DNA of 64,000 nucleotides from Methanospirillum lacunae (GTDB taxonomy: Archaea; Halobacteriota; Methanomicrobia; Methanomicrobiales; Methanospirillaceae). Below the pieces are notes generated by a model, which was not told the origin of the DNA, ran no database searches, and worked only from the letters and a program-made list of their open reading frames with translations. The position numbers were made by a program, and so were the translations under genes. Location of the stretch: NCBI RefSeq assembly GCF_003173355.1, contig NZ_QGMY01000007.1, positions 124,001 to 188,000 on the forward strand, given 5' to 3'. Shown piece by piece: positions 18,254 through 28,388 of the stretch (the first letter of the stretch is position 1; the number at the start of each line of letters is the position of its first letter).

Positions 18254-21200
18254 ATGAGAACCGGCCCTGATGATCATACTGACTCACTGCTTTCAAACCT
18301 CACAGATTTTTCTCCTTCATCTGACAGGGATTTTCTGCTAGTTCCAACAACACATCTTGCCAGGGCGATCCAGGATGCATATATCAGCAGTAAAGTTCCG
18401 ATAATCCCTGATCAGATCACAACACTGCGTGAGTTCTGCAGGCGCTGTCATGAAAGTGCAGGCTCCCTGACCACACTGATCTCTGACGGTCAGTCACTCC
18501 AGATCCTGTCAGAGACACTTGAAGCCATTCGGAATGATATCCCATTCTTTTTTTCACGGCACAATCCCGCTCCCACAACCCTGAAGGATCTCCTCGCACT
18601 CAGGGACATCATATCTCAGCGGAGAATCGATTTTTTTAAACCGGTCCTGATACAGAATTCAGAAAAATGCCAGCAGATACACCGGGCACTGGAGGCGTAT
18701 GAGGCTACCCTTCTTGAGAAAAACCTGCTTGACGCAACCGGACTTATCGACTGGACCATCTCTGAGATTGATGATGGGTCATCTTTCAGTTTTGGAACTG
18801 TGATATTCCGGGGATTTCACCGGCCCCTCCTCCGTGAAAAAGAACTCATCCTAGCAATCAGGGATCATGCCAAACTCTGCAGGTATGATTATCCAACCGG
18901 GAAAGACAGCAAAATTTTTGATCTCCCGGACTGGTTTGGAGACGGAATTTCTCCGCTGGATGAACCATCTTTGTCTGGCCTTTTTACCGGTGAGGAATGC
19001 CATAACCACAACGAAATCAGGATCGGGATCTTCCAGAGTCCGCATGAGGAGTTCGAATCCATTGCAGAAGAGATCTGCACCCTCAACAACAGCGGCGTGG
19101 CACTTGATGATATCACAGTAGCATTGCCGGACATATCTTCCCATTCCCTGATCACCGGAATCTTTCAGGACTTCAATCTCCCCTGCCGTGTTTTAACCGG
19201 TGAAGCCCTGAACAGGGAACCACTAGTTGGTTTTTTTTCCCTCTTTCCCTCGCTGGTTGTGAATAATTTTCCACGTGAAGATCTGATCAGCCTTATTTCG
19301 AGCCCGTTCTTTAAAACAGAACAGTTAGATATCAGACTGCCAGAAGTCGGGGTAATAGATACAATACTCAGAAAAGCACGAATCATGGACGGGACTTCCT
19401 GGGACCATGACCTTGAAGCACTGGCTGGAGATAGCAACTGCGAAGCCGGTGATGAGAGAGGAGAACCTGTTGATCCAGATGCCTTGAATGCGGTGAGAAC
19501 GTTTATCGTTACATTCCAGACCTCCCTTCTCACTCTAAAAATGGAGCAGACTCTGGCAGATCATGTAACTGCTTTGCGCCTGATCCTTAAGCACTGGGTA
19601 AAACCAGAGTTCATCGGAAACCCGGACATAAACAGAGTATCAGAACGCGAGAGGAGGGCATGGGAGCGGTTTGATGCCTGTCTCACAAGGCTTTCTGTAA
19701 TGACTGACCCGGACAGGAAGATAGGAGCCGGATCATTCAACAGGTACCTGAATTACCTGCTTGAGGAACTGGTAACCATCGCCGAGGATCATGGTGGGGT
19801 CACTGTTATGAGGCTATCAGAGACTGCTCACCTGAACCTGCCGGTCCTTTTTCTTGCCGGGCTTGTTGAAGGAGATATCCCAAGGCCCTCTACCAGGCTC
19901 CCGCTCCTTACATCTGCAGAGTCAGAGGTGCTTGGAGGCAGAAACTTGGCCGAAGTGATCAGCGGGGAACAATACTCCTTTATCAGTGCCATCTCTGCCG
20001 GCAGGCAGGCATACCTTTCAGCACCCCGGACCAGGAGCGAGAAGACCCTGCTGACCTCACCGTTCCTGGAAGAGGTGAGGCAGAGGTTGAACTACCTGGA
20101 ATGGAACCCTAAAATCACCAGGTCAAAGAGAAACGCCTCTATCTCTGCCGGGAGTGTTATAACGAAAGGGACTGGTTGTGCAGATGATATCCTTGATCTT
20201 CTTCCTGTAAACCAGACGTATGGCTCTGTTGCAGAGAGAATCCTGATGGAAGACTGGTACCGGACCGGTGCCCCGGACTCACCATATGACGGGATTGTGT
20301 CTGATGATCCGGATATTGCTGCCTGGCTTTCTAAAAAATTCGGCCCTGAAAAAGTATGGGCACCAACCAGACTTGAGACCTATGCCACCTGTCCGTTTCG
20401 TTTCTTTCTTGAGCGTGTGCTCAATCTCTTTCCGCTTGTGGAAGTTGACCCATCTCTCACTCCGGCACAGCGGGGTACCTTCATCCATGAGACCATATGC
20501 GATTTCTTCAGGCAGTGGTCACAGGACGGTCCAAAGCATATCACCAGGCAAACTCTCCCAGAAGCTGCAAGACTTCTCAAAGAGATCGGGAAAGAGAAAA
20601 GTGGAAGATATCATTTCACAAGTTCAGCATGGCATGCAGCACTTCTCTCTCTCTTTGGGACCCCGGATACCTCTGGACTGTTTGACCGGTTTCTCATGCG
20701 GGAAGCTGCACGGGAAGACTCATCACTCCTCCCCAGGTTCTTTGAACTTGAGATAAGAGAACGCCAGGATAAAAACTCTGATGAAAAAGAGGATGATGCA
20801 ACACGAGAGGCAGCTGATGACCATCGGGTTCTTCTGGACCAGGGTGAAGGAGAACCAATCCTGATATCGGGGAGGATCGACAGGGTTGATATCTCCAGTG
20901 ACGGGTTTTTTGCAATCATCGATTATAAGACCGGAGGTTCGTACCCGAGTGCCAAAGGGATCAAGGAGGGAACCGCCCTTCAGCTTCCTCTTTACCTGCT
21001 GGCTCTTGAGAAGATGCATGAAAGTGATGAGATCCCTCTTACCGGTATTGCGGGTTCATACTGTGAGATCAGCAGAAGGGTAAAACAGACATGGCCGTTA
21101 CTGAGCCCTGATCAGAAAAATCTCATCTCAGCAGGTACCAGCAGGGCAACCAGTGGTTTTCGCGAGGTGATCTTAAGTTCGCTTGAAGCGGCCCGGGATT

Positions 21201-21322
21201 GCATCAATCAGATAAGATCGGGAAGATTCCCCCTACCAGACACCTGCCAGGTCCCGTACTGTGAATTCTCCGGGATATGCAGGTTTGATCGTTACAGGAT
21301 ATCCAGCGGGGATGAGTCATGA
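18254..21322 (+). CDS. AddB-like nuclease/inactivated helicase subunit with iron-sulfur cysteines
   Basis: Large 1022-residue protein resembling AddB of the AddAB double-strand-break resection complex. The N-terminal ~700 residues have helicase-like features without a clear Walker A (LLVPTTHLARAI near the start; VLFLAGLVEGDIPRP as a late helicase-like motif). The C-terminal PD-(D/E)XK nuclease of the RecB type has GTFIHE, GRIDRVD, DYKTGG with Asp890 and Lys892, and the Q-containing LQLPLYLLA. Four cysteines, Cys713 (TCPFRFF) and Cys998, Cys1003, Cys1009 near the end, match the AddB 4Fe-4S staple, although the first C-terminal gap is four residues rather than the usual two. It overlaps the AddA-like gene by 4 bases, so the two should form one complex. 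Confidence 0.83.
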   Translation: MRTGPDDHTDSLLSNLTDFSPSSDRDFLLVPTTHLARAIQDAYISSKVPIIPDQITTLREFCRRCHESAGSLTTLISDGQSLQILSETLEAIRNDIPFFFSRHNPAPTTLKDLLALRDIISQRRIDFFKPVLIQNSEKCQQIHRALEAYEATLLEKNLLDATGLIDWTISEIDDGSSFSFGTVIFRGFHRPLLREKELILAIRDHAKLCRYDYPTGKDSKIFDLPDWFGDGISPLDEPSLSGLFTGEECHNHNEIRIGIFQSPHEEFESIAEEICTLNNSGVALDDITVALPDISSHSLITGIFQDFNLPCRVLTGEALNREPLVGFFSLFPSLVVNNFPREDLISLISSPFFKTEQLDIRLPEVGVIDTILRKARIMDGTSWDHDLEALAGDSNCEAGDERGEPVDPDALNAVRTFIVTFQTSLLTLKMEQTLADHVTALRLILKHWVKPEFIGNPDINRVSERERRAWERFDACLTRLSVMTDPDRKIGAGSFNRYLNYLLEELVTIAEDHGGVTVMRLSETAHLNLPVLFLAGLVEGDIPRPSTRLPLLTSAESEVLGGRNLAEVISGEQYSFISAISAGRQAYLSAPRTRSEKTLLTSPFLEEVRQRLNYLEWNPKITRSKRNASISAGSVITKGTGCADDILDLLPVNQTYGSVAERILMEDWYRTGAPDSPYDGIVSDDPDIAAWLSKKFGPEKVWAPTRLETYATCPFRFFLERVLNLFPLVEVDPSLTPAQRGTFIHETICDFFRQWSQDGPKHITRQTLPEAARLLKEIGKEKSGRYHFTSSAWHAALLSLFGTPDTSGLFDRFLMREAAREDSSLLPRFFELEIRERQDKNSDEKEDDATREAADDHRVLLDQGEGEPILISGRIDRVDISSDGFFAIIDYKTGGSYPSAKGIKEGTALQLPLYLLALEKMHESDEIPLTGIAGSYCEISRRVKQTWPLLSPDQKNLISAGTSRATSGFREVILSSLEAARDCINQIRSGRFPLPDTCQVPYCEFSGICRFDRYRISSGDES

Positions 21323-24300
21323 ACGGAACACCGCGTCAGATTGAAGCGATTACTACCCATGACCGCTCTCTGGTAGTCACCGCTGGAGCAGGAACCGGGA
21401 AAACCCATGTTCTGGTCAACAAATACCTGAACCTTCTTGAAACATTTGGGGATGGAAAGAAGCGATACGAAGACCCGATATCAGTCAGGAACATCCTCGC
21501 TCTCACCTTTACCGACAAAGCAGCAGCTGAGATGAAGGAACGTATCAGAAAGAGTCTTGTTGAGAAGAAGGGAGAATTCTGGGAGAAGACACGGGCAGAA
21601 TTTTTGATAGCCCCGGTCCAGACATTTCATTCATTTTGTGCCCAGGTACTCCGGGAGTTTGCATTTGAAGCACAGATCGAACCATCATTTGTTGTCCTGG
21701 ATGAACAGGAAGCATCCCGGATCCTCACAAGTTGTTATCAGGATCTGATCCATGCCCCGTCAGAAGAAGGCGATGTCGTGTATGCCCTTGCAACTGTGGG
21801 AGCCTTTAACCTTGAGCAGATGATCAGAACGCTGTACTCCCGCAGGGATGAGGCTGAAAGATTCTTTGAGAGTATTAGAGCAGATCAGGATACAGTGATC
21901 TCATTCTGGCAGGACGAGATCAGGGCACACCGGGAAACAGAAGCAGAAAAGATCAGGGAAAGTTACAGGTTCAGAGAGACGGTGAGATCACTCATCGCTT
22001 TTTCACGGATGGATGTTTCACCTGAAGACAAGGCGATGATATATCTCCAGAAGGTCAGGCCGTTTCTTGAGGTCATGGACAGTGACGGGGCAGTGGACGA
22101 ATTCCTTGATGCTGCTACCCGGTATCAGAAAGTGAAACTAGGAGCCGGCGGCTCTAAGAAACTCTGGACTGAAGAGATACTCTCTGAACTAAGAGAGACA
22201 TACAAACAACTCAACGAGATGCTTGACAGAGCACCGGCTGTCGCAGCGATGAGATTTAATCCCGGTGATCAGTTCAGTATCCGCACAATCAGATTCCTGA
22301 ATGCTCTGGGAATTTCATTTGCCCGGTTTTGTGAACTGGTGGAAGAAGAGAAGGCTGCTGCAGGAGGCATCGATTTTGCAGACCTGATACGAAGTTGCAG
22401 AAGGCTCTTTCGGGATCACCAGGGCCTGGTAGCAGAGCATTACAAAAGACAGTTCAGATACATCCTGGTTGATGAGTTCCAGGATACTGATCCTGCCCAG
22501 TTTGAGATTGTAACCGCAATTGCCGGCAGACCAGACCCTGGCATGCAGAGTCTTTTCATCGTCGGTGACCCCAAGCAGTCTATCTACCTCTTCAGGGAGG
22601 CAGATGTGACGAGGTTCCGTGATGCTTCCTCTCTGATAACTGACAAATGCAGTGGAAAGGAGATCCCGCTTGATGTCTGTTTCAGAAGTTCACCTGCCGT
22701 CATTACCTTTGTAAACATCCTCTTCGCGGGTCTTTTCCACAGCGTAGAAAAGCCGTGGGAGTTTCCGTACGAGCCAGCCCTGGTCTCTGATGAACGGGCT
22801 GGACATTCAGGAACCGTCAGCCTGCTCCTTACACACAAAAACGGAGAGGTATCAGAACCTGAAGCAGTGGCAGATGAGATTCTGTCAATTGTCAGAGATT
22901 ATCTTGAGGTCTATGAAGAGGGAGATAGGGACGGAGATGGACTGCGGACGTTTACTACAAGACCGGCAGCGTGGAGAGACATTGCCATTCTGCTTGAAAG
23001 ACGGACAAAACTAGGTGAGTTTCTTCACGCCCTGAGGAGAAGAAACATCCCGTACTATGTTCACAAAGGCTCCGGCTTTTACCAGCGTCAGGAGATCCTG
23101 GATCTCATTAACCTTCTCACATTCCTGCAAAAACCATACGACGATATATCCCTTGTCGGGCTGCTCAGGTCCCCGTATATCGGGATGAAGGATACCGATA
23201 TCGCTCATATCCAGAGATCCGGGAGAGGAACATTCTTTAAGAGGCTCCAAAAGCGAGGAGAGAGCTTCGAACCGGCTGCCCGGGCATACGACCTTTTGGC
23301 TACCTGGAGAAGCAGGGCAGGAAGATGGCGTGTTTCAGATCTGATCCAGTCGGTACTTGATGAGTCTGGAATTTTTGCTGTGTATGGCGGACTCGCCGAG
23401 GGGCAGCAGATCCTCTCAAACATCAGAAAACTCCAGGAGATGGTCAGGGCACAGGAAGAGAAAGGGAGATACCAACTCCCAGATCTCGTCGCGGATCTTT
23501 CTGAAGCGGTAAAAACCGGGGATCAGGAAGGAGAGGCGATGGTTGATGACCCTGGACTTGATGCTGTGAGAATTATGACCATTCACGGAGCCAAAGGACT
23601 TGAGTTCCCGGTGGTCATTGTCCCTGAAATGGGCCAGCGATCAAACCGGGTCCAGCCTCCGATTCTCATGGAAGGACCCGGACCACTCATGGGAGTGAGA
23701 ATACCTGATCCTGAAGATGACTTTGAGACTGTAGAGACTCCGGTTTATTCTCTCCTTAAAAGCAGGCAGGAAGAAAAACTGCTTGCAGAGAAGAAACGGC
23801 TTTTATATGTTGCACTAACACGGGCAGCAGATCACCTGATCATGAGTGGTGAGATTGGAGATGAACTTCCGGATGGAAGCAAAGATACACGGCTTGACTG
23901 GATCTGGAAAGAACTGGGTATTACCGGTAATGCAATAGAGGACGGTGAAATCCATCTTGTATCACCGGACGGAATGGATCTTTCAATGCGGATTGTTCAG
24001 CCTGATAAAAGACTCATTCAGGAACAACAGATCTCACCTCCGTTTACTATCCCTGATGAATTACGTGATGAGCCAGGACGATTTGTGTTACCACAGATCA
24101 CTGGAAAAAAACCAATAGCACCCCTGCTGGTAACAGAGATTGCAAGCACAATTGACGAGCCTGCCGGGCAGCAACATGAAGGCTATGGAGCAGCCTTTGG
24201 AACTGCAATCCACGAAGTGCTCAGAGGAAAAGATCCGGATAGAGTAATCAGAGAATGGGAAATAACTGACCCGGTTCTTCAGCAGGAGCTCAAAGAGGCA

Positions 24301-24684
24301 TTACAACGGTTTGAGTCGCTTCCTGAACTCAAACAGCGAGTACAGATCAAACGTGAACTTCCTTTCACTATAACAATCGGCCAAGCGGCTGTGACCGGGC
24401 GGATCGATTGTATCGTTCAGAATCAGGATGGATCGTGGCTCGTGATCGACTACAAGAGCGATATCCTTTCAAAGTCAGAACTTTGCGAAAAGAAAGCCTA
24501 CCGAATCCAGACCGAGATCTACAGGCAGGCAGCAGAAATTCTGGGTATGAAACCAGCCACCGCTGCATTATATGGAGTTTTTGAAAGAGAACTCATGTAT
24601 ATGAATTCAGGTGAGAAAGAGGCTGCTATCAAGATTATACATGAGGTCTGGAGTGACCAACAAAACAAAATCGTAAATACATAA
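21319..24684 (+). CDS. AddA-like UvrD-family helicase-nuclease
   Basis: Superfamily 1A helicase of 1121 residues. Q motif (TPRQIEAI), Walker A AGAGTGKT (residues ~22-29), motif Ia (LTFTDKAAAEMKER), Walker B DEFQDT at 385-390, motif III GDPKQSIYLFR, motif V MTIHGAKGLEF (~752-762) and motif VI LLYVALTRA are all present. The C-terminal ~200 residues form a RecB-type PD-(D/E)XK nuclease with GTAIHE, GRIDCIV and DYKSD (Asp1044, Lys1046). With the overlapping AddB-like gene it should unwind and degrade broken DNA ends before recombination. AddAB is mainly bacterial, so this pair may be a lineage-specific archaeal acquisition; Chi-like regulation cannot be judged. Confidence 0.9.
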   Translation: MNGTPRQIEAITTHDRSLVVTAGAGTGKTHVLVNKYLNLLETFGDGKKRYEDPISVRNILALTFTDKAAAEMKERIRKSLVEKKGEFWEKTRAEFLIAPVQTFHSFCAQVLREFAFEAQIEPSFVVLDEQEASRILTSCYQDLIHAPSEEGDVVYALATVGAFNLEQMIRTLYSRRDEAERFFESIRADQDTVISFWQDEIRAHRETEAEKIRESYRFRETVRSLIAFSRMDVSPEDKAMIYLQKVRPFLEVMDSDGAVDEFLDAATRYQKVKLGAGGSKKLWTEEILSELRETYKQLNEMLDRAPAVAAMRFNPGDQFSIRTIRFLNALGISFARFCELVEEEKAAAGGIDFADLIRSCRRLFRDHQGLVAEHYKRQFRYILVDEFQDTDPAQFEIVTAIAGRPDPGMQSLFIVGDPKQSIYLFREADVTRFRDASSLITDKCSGKEIPLDVCFRSSPAVITFVNILFAGLFHSVEKPWEFPYEPALVSDERAGHSGTVSLLLTHKNGEVSEPEAVADEILSIVRDYLEVYEEGDRDGDGLRTFTTRPAAWRDIAILLERRTKLGEFLHALRRRNIPYYVHKGSGFYQRQEILDLINLLTFLQKPYDDISLVGLLRSPYIGMKDTDIAHIQRSGRGTFFKRLQKRGESFEPAARAYDLLATWRSRAGRWRVSDLIQSVLDESGIFAVYGGLAEGQQILSNIRKLQEMVRAQEEKGRYQLPDLVADLSEAVKTGDQEGEAMVDDPGLDAVRIMTIHGAKGLEFPVVIVPEMGQRSNRVQPPILMEGPGPLMGVRIPDPEDDFETVETPVYSLLKSRQEEKLLAEKKRLLYVALTRAADHLIMSGEIGDELPDGSKDTRLDWIWKELGITGNAIEDGEIHLVSPDGMDLSMRIVQPDKRLIQEQQISPPFTIPDELRDEPGRFVLPQITGKKPIAPLLVTEIASTIDEPAGQQHEGYGAAFGTAIHEVLRGKDPDRVIREWEITDPVLQQELKEALQRFESLPELKQRVQIKRELPFTITIGQAAVTGRIDCIVQNQDGSWLVIDYKSDILSKSELCEKKAYRIQTEIYRQAAEILGMKPATAALYGVFERELMYMNSGEKEAAIKIIHEVWSDQQNKIVNT

Positions 24685-24787
24685 TAGTTAGCAGACAGAG
24701 GAATAACGCGAATTAAGCAGGTTTTAATCTGGTATTAGAAACAGCAGAACAGTGCCAGATCTGCACAATAAAACAGAGGAGCGATAA

Positions 24788-27031
24788 ATGAATCAGGTGT
24801 CTCATCCTGCTAAGCCTATTTCAGTGCTGTATGTAGATGACGAGCCTGATCTCCTCTCCCTTGCCAAAAAAAATCTTGAAGCAACAGGCAGATTCAGAGT
24901 AGATACTGCAATATCAGTACCCGGCGCTCAGGAAATGATGTTGTCAGGGACTTATGATGCCATCCTCTCTGATTACCAGATGCCCGGAATGAACGGCATA
25001 GATCTCCTCAAATATGTCAGAACAAATTATGGCTACATTCCGTTCATTCTGTTCACAGGAAAGGGAAATGAAGAGACAGTAATTCAGGCATTTGAGAGTG
25101 GTGTTGATTTTTACATAAAGAAGGGAGAGGATCCCTGCAAGCAGTTTACTGAACTCCAAATCAAGATAGAAAAGGCAGTATCAGATAAAAAAATTGACTT
25201 TCAAAGAGAAAAGTCAGAGTTACAGATATCTGACATCATAAACTCCCTTCCTGATGCATCGTTTGCAATCGATCGAAAAGGAACAGTGATTGCCTGGAAC
25301 AAGGTGTTAGAGGAGATGACCGGGGTTTTGGCAGAAGCGATGATGGGAAGATCCGGTTTTGAATATGCAATCCCATTTTATGACTCACATCGCAAGACTC
25401 TGGTAGATCTGGTTCTTTTTCCAGATCAGGAGACTGAATCAGCATACTCTTCCTTCATCAGAGATCAGGACAACGTGATTATCGCTGAAGCGATTATTCA
25501 GAGACCACCTGGTAAATGTCAATGGCTTTGGATTAAGGCAAGCCCGCTGCGAGACAAACACAAGAATATCATCGGGGCTGTAGAAACAATCAGAGACGTA
25601 TCTGACTGGAAACAGACAGAAGAAAGCCTGCTTGAAAGCAGGAATTTTTTAAACCAGATCTTCTCATCAGTGAAAGAGGGGATCCTCATCGTTGATGCGA
25701 ACACCCATGCAATCATGGACCTCAATCCTTCTGCCGCTGCCTTGATTGGAGCAGAAAAAGAAGATATTGTTGGCAAAGTATGTCATAAATTCATCTGCCC
25801 TGCCGAAATTGGTGAGTGCCCGATTACTGATCTCAACCTGATCATCGATAATAAAGAACGAATTTTACTGACCGCAGACGGCAGAAAGATTCCAATTATA
25901 AAAAACGGGTACCCATTCCAGTTCCAGGGGAGGGAGATGCTGCTGGAAACATTTTTTGACAATACCCAGCGGATTGCAGATCTTGAAGCATTACGCCAGA
26001 GCGAAGAAAAATTCAGATCCTTTGTTGAAAATGCCAACGATATTGTATATGACCTGACTCCTGATGGTATCTTCACCTATGTTTCTCCAAACTGGACAGC
26101 CATCCTGGGCCACCCAGTTGATGATGTCATTGGGAAACATTTTTGCCAGTTTGTACATCCCGATGAATTTTCCCTGTGTGATGAACATGTCAGAACCATC
26201 CTTTCTACCGGAACAGGGCGGACCGGTATCAAGTACAGGATTCTTCACCATGATGGAACATGGAGATGGCATGTCTCAAACAATGCACCGAACCGCGACG
26301 ATCAGGGAGAGATAAAATCAATCATCGGCATCGGGCGTGATGTTACTGAACAGAAAAGGATGGAGGACGAATTAAAACAGGCTTACCGGCAGTTAAACCT
26401 CCTTTCCGGGATTACCAGGCATGATATCCTGAATAAGATCTCTGTTATCACCGGGCTTCTGGTTCTTGTCAGGGAGATGACAAACAATCAGGAGGCAGAA
26501 GAGTATATCAGCAAAATTAATGAGTCTATCAGGATCATCAGGGCACAGATTGAGTTTACCAGGGTGTATGAGGATCTCGGTTCTCATGAACCACAGTGGC
26601 AATCACTTGATCAGATCATCGATTCCATCTGGGTGCCTGATTCTGTCGCCATCTCATCAGATACGAAAAATATCTCTGTCCTTGCTGATCCGATGTTTGA
26701 GAAGGTGTTCTTTAATTTATTAGACGATTCGATCACTCACGGAGCAAATGTACATTCTATCAGAGTAACTACTGAACCAGAGGAGGATACACTCACTATC
26801 ATCTGGGAGGATGACGGTGGTGGGATCTCAACTGAGGAAAAATCAAAGATTTTCAATAGAGGGTACGGAGCTCATACCGGACTAGGTCTCTTTTTATCAC
26901 GTGAGATCCTCAGAATAACAGGTATCACGATAGAAGAGAATGGTGTTCCGGGAGAAGGTGCACGCTTTGAGATCACAGTCCCAAAAGGAATGTGGCGAAT
27001 TGAAACCCGAAGAGCAGGAGAGCAGAACTGA
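24788..27031 (+). CDS. REC-PAS-PAS-PAS histidine kinase
   Basis: Soluble kinase of 747 residues with an N-terminal receiver (VDDEPDLLSLA, Asp62 in AILSDYQMPG). Three PAS domains follow (~145-275, ~290-395, ~405-520; the third ends GIGRDVTEQKRMEDELKQ). The phosphoacceptor helix has His545 in LSGITRHDILNK, a form common in methanogen kinases. A compact HATPase domain follows (LLDDSITHG, WEDDGGGI, GLGLFLSREIL). GAGGAG lies 6 bases before the ATG. It ends 11 bases before the SpoIIE-type phosphatase gene, so the two should be co-transcribed and may act in the same pathway. The stimulus is unknown. Confidence 0.88.
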   Translation: MNQVSHPAKPISVLYVDDEPDLLSLAKKNLEATGRFRVDTAISVPGAQEMMLSGTYDAILSDYQMPGMNGIDLLKYVRTNYGYIPFILFTGKGNEETVIQAFESGVDFYIKKGEDPCKQFTELQIKIEKAVSDKKIDFQREKSELQISDIINSLPDASFAIDRKGTVIAWNKVLEEMTGVLAEAMMGRSGFEYAIPFYDSHRKTLVDLVLFPDQETESAYSSFIRDQDNVIIAEAIIQRPPGKCQWLWIKASPLRDKHKNIIGAVETIRDVSDWKQTEESLLESRNFLNQIFSSVKEGILIVDANTHAIMDLNPSAAALIGAEKEDIVGKVCHKFICPAEIGECPITDLNLIIDNKERILLTADGRKIPIIKNGYPFQFQGREMLLETFFDNTQRIADLEALRQSEEKFRSFVENANDIVYDLTPDGIFTYVSPNWTAILGHPVDDVIGKHFCQFVHPDEFSLCDEHVRTILSTGTGRTGIKYRILHHDGTWRWHVSNNAPNRDDQGEIKSIIGIGRDVTEQKRMEDELKQAYRQLNLLSGITRHDILNKISVITGLLVLVREMTNNQEAEEYISKINESIRIIRAQIEFTRVYEDLGSHEPQWQSLDQIIDSIWVPDSVAISSDTKNISVLADPMFEKVFFNLLDDSITHGANVHSIRVTTEPEEDTLTIIWEDDGGGISTEEKSKIFNRGYGAHTGLGLFLSREILRITGITIEENGVPGEGARFEITVPKGMWRIETRRAGEQN

Positions 27032-27041
27032 ATGATCACCG

Positions 27042-28388
27042 ATGTCCATGCTTATTGAACCCCTTGTAATAGGAGATCTGCTTGAGAAATTGTCAACCGT
27101 CTGCTTTGCAGCATACCTGCTCACAAGGCTTAAGGGCGTAGACAAATACACGGGAAAGGAGCAATCATGGCGATATATCGCCATAATGGCGGTGATTTTT
27201 GGGATACTCTATGCATTCGGGTATTATGCAGGGAGCGGTACAGAAACCGATTTCTTAAGCATCAAGAAGATTGGGCCCAATATGGCAGGGCTCATCGCAG
27301 GGCCATTTGCCGGAGTCGGAGCAGCAGCTTTTGGTCTTTTTCTTCAGGGAGCCGGAACTGGCGGGATACCGATAGATACCCTACTCACGGAACTCATGAA
27401 CGGACTTGTGTGTGGGATCGTGTTTCTGCTGAACGGCAGGAGGCTGATCAAAGTCTGGCATGCAGTCCTGCTTGGTGCAGTCCTTACCACTGCTGATTCT
27501 ATCATAACTCTCTTCTTTTATCAGGGGATTGACCTCTCGAGACTCCTTCTCTTCAACATTGCTTCAATAGAAATTCTGGTGATCGCAACCGGCATGGGCC
27601 TCTTCACTCTGCTGATGCATAACGTTGCCAGGGAACGGGAGATAAGCAGCACTGCCTCACGGCTTGAAGGACAGGTTCTTGCAGCTCGGGAGATTCAACT
27701 GGGGTACCTGCCTGCAAAGATTCCCTCAATGAAAGGGATCAGGGTTGCTGCAAAGCTGATCCCTATGCATGAAGTGGGTGGGGACTTTTACGATTTTCAA
27801 CAGATTACACCAACCAGGTGTTTTTTTTGTATCGGTGATGTTGCAGGAAAAGGAGTCTCTGCAGCATTTGTGATGGCTTCATCCCTGACCCTGCTTCGCA
27901 ATGCACTCATCTACTCGCAAAGCCCGGCTGAGATCCTCTCACAGGTGAACCAGGGGCTTATCAGGAGTAGTAATGACAGTCTTTTTGTAACCCTTCTTGT
28001 GGGAATAATGGATATTGAAACCGGTCTGATAACTTACGCTAACGCTGGTCACAATCTCCCATTTCTCATGAGTAAAAACACTGCTACTCTGATCCACATG
28101 GAGCCTGACATCCCGGTGGGAACATTTGATGATTACCAATACCAGCAGAATGAATTCAGACTCGAGAGCGGTGAACAACTCGTCCTGTACACCGATGGCG
28201 TAACCGAGTGTGAGAATAAAACTGGGATGCTCGGGGTTGAGCCGGTAATAAGAGCACTTTCAGATCTGCAGGGACCAGACCCCGATACCACGGTTCATAC
28301 TATCACAGAACTTGTGTTTACATATGCTGGAAGCGGGATTCCCAGCGATGATGTGACCGTTCTTGTGATCGGAAGACAGGATTCTTAA
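27042..28388 (+). CDS. Membrane SpoIIE/RsbU-type serine phosphatase with 5TMR-LYT sensor
   Basis: The first ~195 residues hold about six hydrophobic segments with the LytS-like pattern (NMAGLIAGPFAGVGAAAFGL, GGIPIDTLLTELMNGLVCGI). A short linker coil leads to a PPM-type SpoIIE phosphatase: REIQLGYLP, EVGGDFYDF (metal-binding Asp), CIGDVAGKGVSAAFVMA, TYANAGHNLPF, LYTDGVTE and PSDDVTVLV. In bacteria such enzymes act on anti-sigma antagonists, which archaea lack, so the substrate must differ. It follows the REC-PAS kinase by 11 bases. The stop overlaps the convergent OsmC gene by 4 bases (28385-28388). Confidence 0.87.
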   Translation: MSMLIEPLVIGDLLEKLSTVCFAAYLLTRLKGVDKYTGKEQSWRYIAIMAVIFGILYAFGYYAGSGTETDFLSIKKIGPNMAGLIAGPFAGVGAAAFGLFLQGAGTGGIPIDTLLTELMNGLVCGIVFLLNGRRLIKVWHAVLLGAVLTTADSIITLFFYQGIDLSRLLLFNIASIEILVIATGMGLFTLLMHNVAREREISSTASRLEGQVLAAREIQLGYLPAKIPSMKGIRVAAKLIPMHEVGGDFYDFQQITPTRCFFCIGDVAGKGVSAAFVMASSLTLLRNALIYSQSPAEILSQVNQGLIRSSNDSLFVTLLVGIMDIETGLITYANAGHNLPFLMSKNTATLIHMEPDIPVGTFDDYQYQQNEFRLESGEQLVLYTDGVTECENKTGMLGVEPVIRALSDLQGPDPDTTVHTITELVFTYAGSGIPSDDVTVLVIGRQDS

